Shown: positions 60,861 to 64,000 of the stretch, in pieces
Numbering within the stretch: the first letter of the stretch is position 1
Layout of the letters: each line of letters begins with the position of its first letter
Origin: DASXRC01 sp036506495
GTDB taxonomy: Bacteria > Actinomycetota > Actinomycetes > Mycobacteriales > Micromonosporaceae
Assembly: GCA_036506495.1 (NCBI GenBank)
Contig: DASXRQ010000125.1
Coordinates: 1 to 64,000 of the forward strand
Reading direction: 5' to 3'
Length of the DNA: 64,000 nt
Made by a program: the position numbers and the translations under genes
The notes under the pieces: model-generated
What the model was told of the DNA's origin: nothing
Database searches by the model: none
Seen by the model: the letters and a program-made list of their open reading frames with translations, nothing else

Positions 60861-61367
60861 TCACGAATGAGTTTCGGTCAGACGTCGTTCATGACCGAGA
60901 AGCCACTTCTTCACGGACAGGCCCCAGCGGTAGCCGCCGAGCCCGCCGTCGTTGCGGATCACGCGATGGCAGGGGACGTACAGCGCGACGGCGTTGCGCG
61001 CGCACGCGCTGGCCGCGGCCCGGATCGCCCGCGGCCGCCCGGCGAGCGTGGCGAACTGGCTGTACGTCACCGGGTGCCCCGGCTTCACCCCGCGCAGCGC
61101 CTCCCACGCCTCGGCCAGGAACGCACCGCCCGTGCGCTGCTCGACCGGCACGTCGTCCAGCGCGGTCAGGTCGCCGTCCAGGTAGGCGAGCGTTCGCGCG
61201 GTGACGGCCCCGAGGTCGGGTCGCGGCCGCGGGTCCTCCCGCAGTGCCGGGTGTACGAGGGGGAGCAGCTCGTCGACGTCGGAGGTGAAGCCGGCCGCGC
61301 GGACCGCTCCGTCGTGCTCCAGGATCGTCAGCGGGCCGGCGGGCGTCGCCATTGTCGTGCTGTTCAT
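60861..61367 (-). CDS. ogt: Methylated-DNA--protein-cysteine methyltransferase
   Basis: A 168-residue O6-alkylguanine repair protein. The acceptor Cys lies in VPCHRVIRNDGGLGGYRWG, preceded by the DNA-binding helix-turn-helix YSQFATLAGRPRAIRAAASACARN. ATG 61367 overlaps the stop of the upstream Ada-AlkA gene (ATGA), so the two repair genes are coupled. The four codons before this ATG lie inside the upstream gene. Confidence 0.93.
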   Translation of the reverse strand: MNSTTMATPAGPLTILEHDGAVRAAGFTSDVDELLPLVHPALREDPRPRPDLGAVTARTLAYLDGDLTALDDVPVEQRTGGAFLAEAWEALRGVKPGHPVTYSQFATLAGRPRAIRAAASACARNAVALYVPCHRVIRNDGGLGGYRWGLSVKKWLLGHERRLTETHS

Positions 61368-62866
61368 GCGTGCCTCCACAGTCGCATCAGGGCGTACGAG
61401 CGCCAGGGTCGCCAGCGCTCGGAATGGTCGTCGAGCGTTCGCGCGTCGTCCGGCAGGCCGAGCGCGGCCGCCCCACGCCGTACGCCGAGGTCCGTCGCGA
61501 GGAAGACGTCCGGGTCACCCAGCGCGCGCAACGCGATGTACCCCGCCGTCCACGCGCCGACGCCGGGCAGTGTGGTGAGCATCCGCTCTGCTTCCGCCCG
61601 ATCGGCACCCGGGTCGAGGGCGAGCTCGCCGGACGCGACCGCCGCTGCGAGGGTCCGGATCGTGCCGCGGCGCGCGGCCGGCATCGCGAACGCGTCGTCC
61701 GGCAGGTCAAGCACCCGGCCGGCGGACGGGAACGGCACCAGCCCGTCGCCCCTTTTCGCGTCGATCATGGAATTGTTGTCGTGGTTTGATCTCTCGTCCG
61801 CCACAACGTCTCCTTGATCGGCGCCGGTAACGAGCCTGGCGAGCACCTTCCGGGCACCGGCGACCGAGATCTGCTGACCGACGATCGCGCGTACCGCCAC
61901 CTCAAAGCCGTCGACCGCGCGCGGTGCGCGTACCCCCGGCTCCTTCGCGACCGCGGTCGTGAGTGCCGGATCTTCGCCGAGCGTCGCGTCGATCGCAACC
62001 GGGTCGGCGTCGAGGTCGAGCAGCCGGCGGCACCGGGCGACGGCCGGTGCGAGGTCGCGAACGTCGGACAGGCGCAGTCGGGCGGCGACGTACTCGGGCA
62101 TCGGGGTGAGCGTCACCGTTCCGGTGCCGTGCGGAAGGCTCATCGCGCGGCTGTACTCACCAGCGGCGACCTCCTCGACGCCGGGGATGGCCCGGTGCCC
62201 GAGGAACTCGATCAGCGACTCGGCGTGCAGCGGGGGCCGGTACGCGAGACGGAGCGCGATCGTGCCGGTGCTCACGTCCGAGCCGCGGCGCTTGCGGGCG
62301 GCATCGCGCAGGGCGGACGGCGCGACGGCGTACACCTCTCTGATCGTGTCGTTGAACTGGCGGACGCTGCCGAATCCCGCGGCGAATGCGATCTCCGCGA
62401 GGCCGAGGTCCGTGGTCTCGATCAGGATGCGCGCGGTCTGCGCGCGCTGTGCGCGGGCCAGCGCGAGGGGTCCCGCGCCGAGCTCGGCGGTGAGCATGCG
62501 ATGCAGGTGACGCTCGGTGTAGCCGAGCCGGGCAGCCAGTCCCGGCACGCCGTCGCGGTCGACGACACCGTCCCCGATCAGCCGCATCGCGCGACCGACG
62601 ACGTCGGCGCGGGCATCCCACTCCGGGGAGCCGGGGGAGGCGTCCGGTCGGCACCGGCGGCAGGCGCGGAATCCGGCGCGCTGCGCGGCGGCGGCCGAGG
62701 AGTAGAAGCGGACGTTCTCGCGCTTCGGCGTGACGGCCGGGCAGGACGGCCGGCAGTAGATGCCGGTCGACGTCACGGCGGTGTAGAACCAGCCGTCGAA
62801 GCGTGGGTCGCGGCTATCGACGGCCCGGTAGCAGCGCTCGAAGTCCAGCTCCCTGCTCTCGGTCAT
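61364..62866 (-). CDS. Ada-AlkA fusion: alkylation-response regulator and 3-methyladenine glycosylase
   Basis: A 500-residue fusion. Residues 1-80 form the Ada zinc/methyl-acceptor domain (GIYCRPSCPA, CRRCRPD), about 85-190 an AraC-type HTH, and about 205-500 an AlkA domain with the helix-hairpin-helix LPGVGAWTAGYIALRALG and catalytic Asp in FLATDLGVRRG. It should sense methyl phosphotriesters, activate the operon and excise alkylated bases. About 26 polar residues (AT-richer DNA, 61739-61810) interrupt the AlkA domain. ATG 62866 is six bases after CAGGAT. Confidence 0.92.
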   Translation of the reverse strand: MTESRELDFERCYRAVDSRDPRFDGWFYTAVTSTGIYCRPSCPAVTPKRENVRFYSSAAAAQRAGFRACRRCRPDASPGSPEWDARADVVGRAMRLIGDGVVDRDGVPGLAARLGYTERHLHRMLTAELGAGPLALARAQRAQTARILIETTDLGLAEIAFAAGFGSVRQFNDTIREVYAVAPSALRDAARKRRGSDVSTGTIALRLAYRPPLHAESLIEFLGHRAIPGVEEVAAGEYSRAMSLPHGTGTVTLTPMPEYVAARLRLSDVRDLAPAVARCRRLLDLDADPVAIDATLGEDPALTTAVAKEPGVRAPRAVDGFEVAVRAIVGQQISVAGARKVLARLVTGADQGDVVADERSNHDNNSMIDAKRGDGLVPFPSAGRVLDLPDDAFAMPAARRGTIRTLAAAVASGELALDPGADRAEAERMLTTLPGVGAWTAGYIALRALGDPDVFLATDLGVRRGAAALGLPDDARTLDDHSERWRPWRSYALMRLWRHA

Positions 62867-62960
62867 GTCTCGATCCTGCCGCGCTCGACGCCCGATAGCT
62901 CGCGGGAATCGGACACGGCAGTGCTGGTGGCGCCCCGGTTGCCGCCGGTTGCCCCCGGTT

Positions 62961-62984
62961 GCCCAACTTCGTCGAAGTCGGGGC
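62961..62984. repeat. Intergenic palindromic repeat, family A (copy 5)
   Basis: GCCCAACTTC-GTC-GAAGTCGGGGC, a slightly imperfect stem. It lies between the divergent Ada-AlkA and ychF genes. Confidence 0.65.
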
Positions 62985-63003
62985 GTCGCGGGCCCGTTGA
63001 TCA

Positions 63004-63040
63004 CCCAACTTCGACGAAGTTGGGCGGGCGGAGCCGCGTA
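63004..63040. repeat. Intergenic palindromic repeat, family A (copy 6)
   Basis: CCCAACTTC-GAC-GAAGTTGGG (63004-63024) is a perfect 9-bp stem, followed by GGCGGGCGGAGCCGC as the second part of the family layout. It lies directly upstream of the ychF promoter. Confidence 0.7.
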
Positions 63041-63052
63041 GACTGGCCGCCC

Positions 63053-64000
63053 GTGAGTCTCACCATCGGCATCGTCGGCCTGCCCAACGTCGGCAAGAGC
63101 ACGCTGTTCAACGCGCTGACGAAGAACGATGTCGTGGCCGCGAACTACCCGTTCGCGACGATTGACCCGAATATCGGCGTCGTCGGGTTGTCGGACGATC
63201 GGCTCGGCAGGCTCGCGGAAATCTTCGACTCTCAGAAGATCATCCCGGCACCGGTGTCGTTCGTCGACATCGCCGGGCTCGTCCGGGGCGCGTCGAAGGG
63301 CCAGGGCCGCGGCAACGCGTTCCTCGCGAACATCCGCGAGGCGACCGCGATCTGCCAGGTCGTCCGCGCATTCTCCGACCCGAACGTCGTGCACGTCGAT
63401 GGCAAGATCTCACCAGCCGACGACATCGAGACGATCAATACCGAGCTGATCCTCGCCGACCTCCAGACGATCGACAAGGCGCTGCCACGGCTGGAGAAAG
63501 AGGCCAAGGTCCGCAAGGACCGGGCGGGCGTCGCGGCCGCGGCCGCTGCGGCGGGCAAGCTCCTCAATGAAGGCACGACGTTGTACGCCGGCGGCGAAGC
63601 GGCCGGCATCGACGCCGCCGACCTGCGTGAGCTCCACCTGCTCACCGCGAAGCCGTTCCTCTATGTGTTCAATGTGGACGAGGAGGAGCTGGCGAACGCC
63701 GATTTCCTCGAGGAACTGGGTGCCCTTGTCGCTCCCGCTGAGGCGATCTTCATGGATGCCAAGGTGGAGGCGGAGCTGATCGAGCTGCCCGACGACGAGG
63801 CCGCGGAACTGCTGCAGTCCATCGGCCAGCCGGAGCCCGGCCTGCACCAGCTGATCCGGGTCGGATTCCGCACCCTCGGGTTGCAGACATTCCTCACCGC
63901 CGGGCCCAAGGAGGCCCGCGCGTGGACTATCCCGATCGGCGCGACGGCGCCCGAGGCCGCTGGCGTCATCCACTCCGACTTCCAGCGCGGTTTCATCAAG
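63053..64000 (+). CDS. ychF: Redox-regulated ATPase YchF (partial, 3' end cut by the window)
   Basis: First 316 residues of an Obg-like ATPase that is usually about 360 residues, so roughly 45 are missing at the right edge. G1 GLPNVGKST, G3 DIAGLVRGASKGQG and the altered G4 NVDE (typical of YchF, which prefers ATP) are present, with the coiled-coil insert and the start of the TGS domain. It binds the ribosome and proteasome-like partners in other organisms. GTG 63053 is eight bases after TAGACT (63039-63044). Confidence 0.93.
   Translation, partial: MSLTIGIVGLPNVGKSTLFNALTKNDVVAANYPFATIDPNIGVVGLSDDRLGRLAEIFDSQKIIPAPVSFVDIAGLVRGASKGQGRGNAFLANIREATAICQVVRAFSDPNVVHVDGKISPADDIETINTELILADLQTIDKALPRLEKEAKVRKDRAGVAAAAAAAGKLLNEGTTLYAGGEAAGIDAADLRELHLLTAKPFLYVFNVDEEELANADFLEELGALVAPAEAIFMDAKVEAELIELPDDEAAELLQSIGQPEPGLHQLIRVGFRTLGLQTFLTAGPKEARAWTIPIGATAPEAAGVIHSDFQRGFIK

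Overview
This is a 64 kb stretch of high-GC (roughly 70%) actinobacterial chromosome. Gene content and order point to a non-mycobacterial actinomycete, most likely near Micromonosporaceae. That is inferred from protein types and gene order only, because no rRNA gene lies in the window. It looks like core chromosome: I see no tRNA, rRNA, CRISPR array, transposase or phage gene. About 62 protein genes are supported. The last one (ychF) runs off the right edge. Starts were chosen using Shine-Dalgarno sites or a TANNNT hexamer 6-8 nt upstream of the start codon, the usual mark of leaderless actinobacterial mRNAs; it occurs here more than twenty times.

Left third (1-25.9 kb). An acyl-CoA mutase large subunit, an M20 amidohydrolase, a membrane protein fused to a lipase-like domain, a DUF4349 lipoprotein, a metallo-beta-lactamase-fold protein and an LpdA-type quinone reductase come first. 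Then comes a short threonyl-tRNA synthetase without TGS and editing domains, behind what looks like a threonine attenuator (19-codon leader with three ACG codons, then a terminator hairpin). Two ABC-2 type exporters follow, one with a MarR gene and one with a PadR gene, plus a TetR regulator, GuaB1 (GMP reductase), the biotin carboxylase/BCCP subunit AccA3, an MFS transporter, an O-methyltransferase, Maf and an ECF sigma factor.

Middle (25.9-41 kb). Three overlapping genes form a small ESX-like set (WXG100-like protein, PPE-like Pro/Gly-rich protein, mycosin protease) with no EccC or EccD beside it. Then come the acyl-CoA carboxylase epsilon subunit, a membrane Ser/Thr kinase, an M50-like peptidase, the carboxylase beta subunit and biotin ligase. 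BirA, AccD, AccE, Maf and AccA3 thus occur in the order known from mycobacteria but are separated by unrelated genes. A PH-domain protein, a MaoC-like protein, two adjacent GtrA proteins, GTP-dependent PEP carboxykinase and a short-chain Z-isoprenyl diphosphate synthase follow.

Right part (40-64 kb). The order UppS-like, PhoH2, GlpX, DUF4245, XseB, XseA, IspH, YchF matches, from memory, the M. tuberculosis Rv1086-Rv1112 region. A cell-wall transglycosylase-like protein, a rhomboid protease, a ferredoxin-NADP reductase, RmuC, a glycine-rich protein, ValS, a heterodimeric ABC exporter and the Ogt/Ada-AlkA alkylation-repair pair are placed among them. A 55-codon ORF overlapping the phoH2 start is a candidate PhoAT-like antitoxin.

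The most notable non-coding feature is a set of four families of long intergenic hairpins (arms 7-24 bp), each present at least twice. Two families occupy convergent gene junctions and probably act as bidirectional terminators or are spreading palindromic elements. Two copies provide the 3' codons of neighbouring genes.
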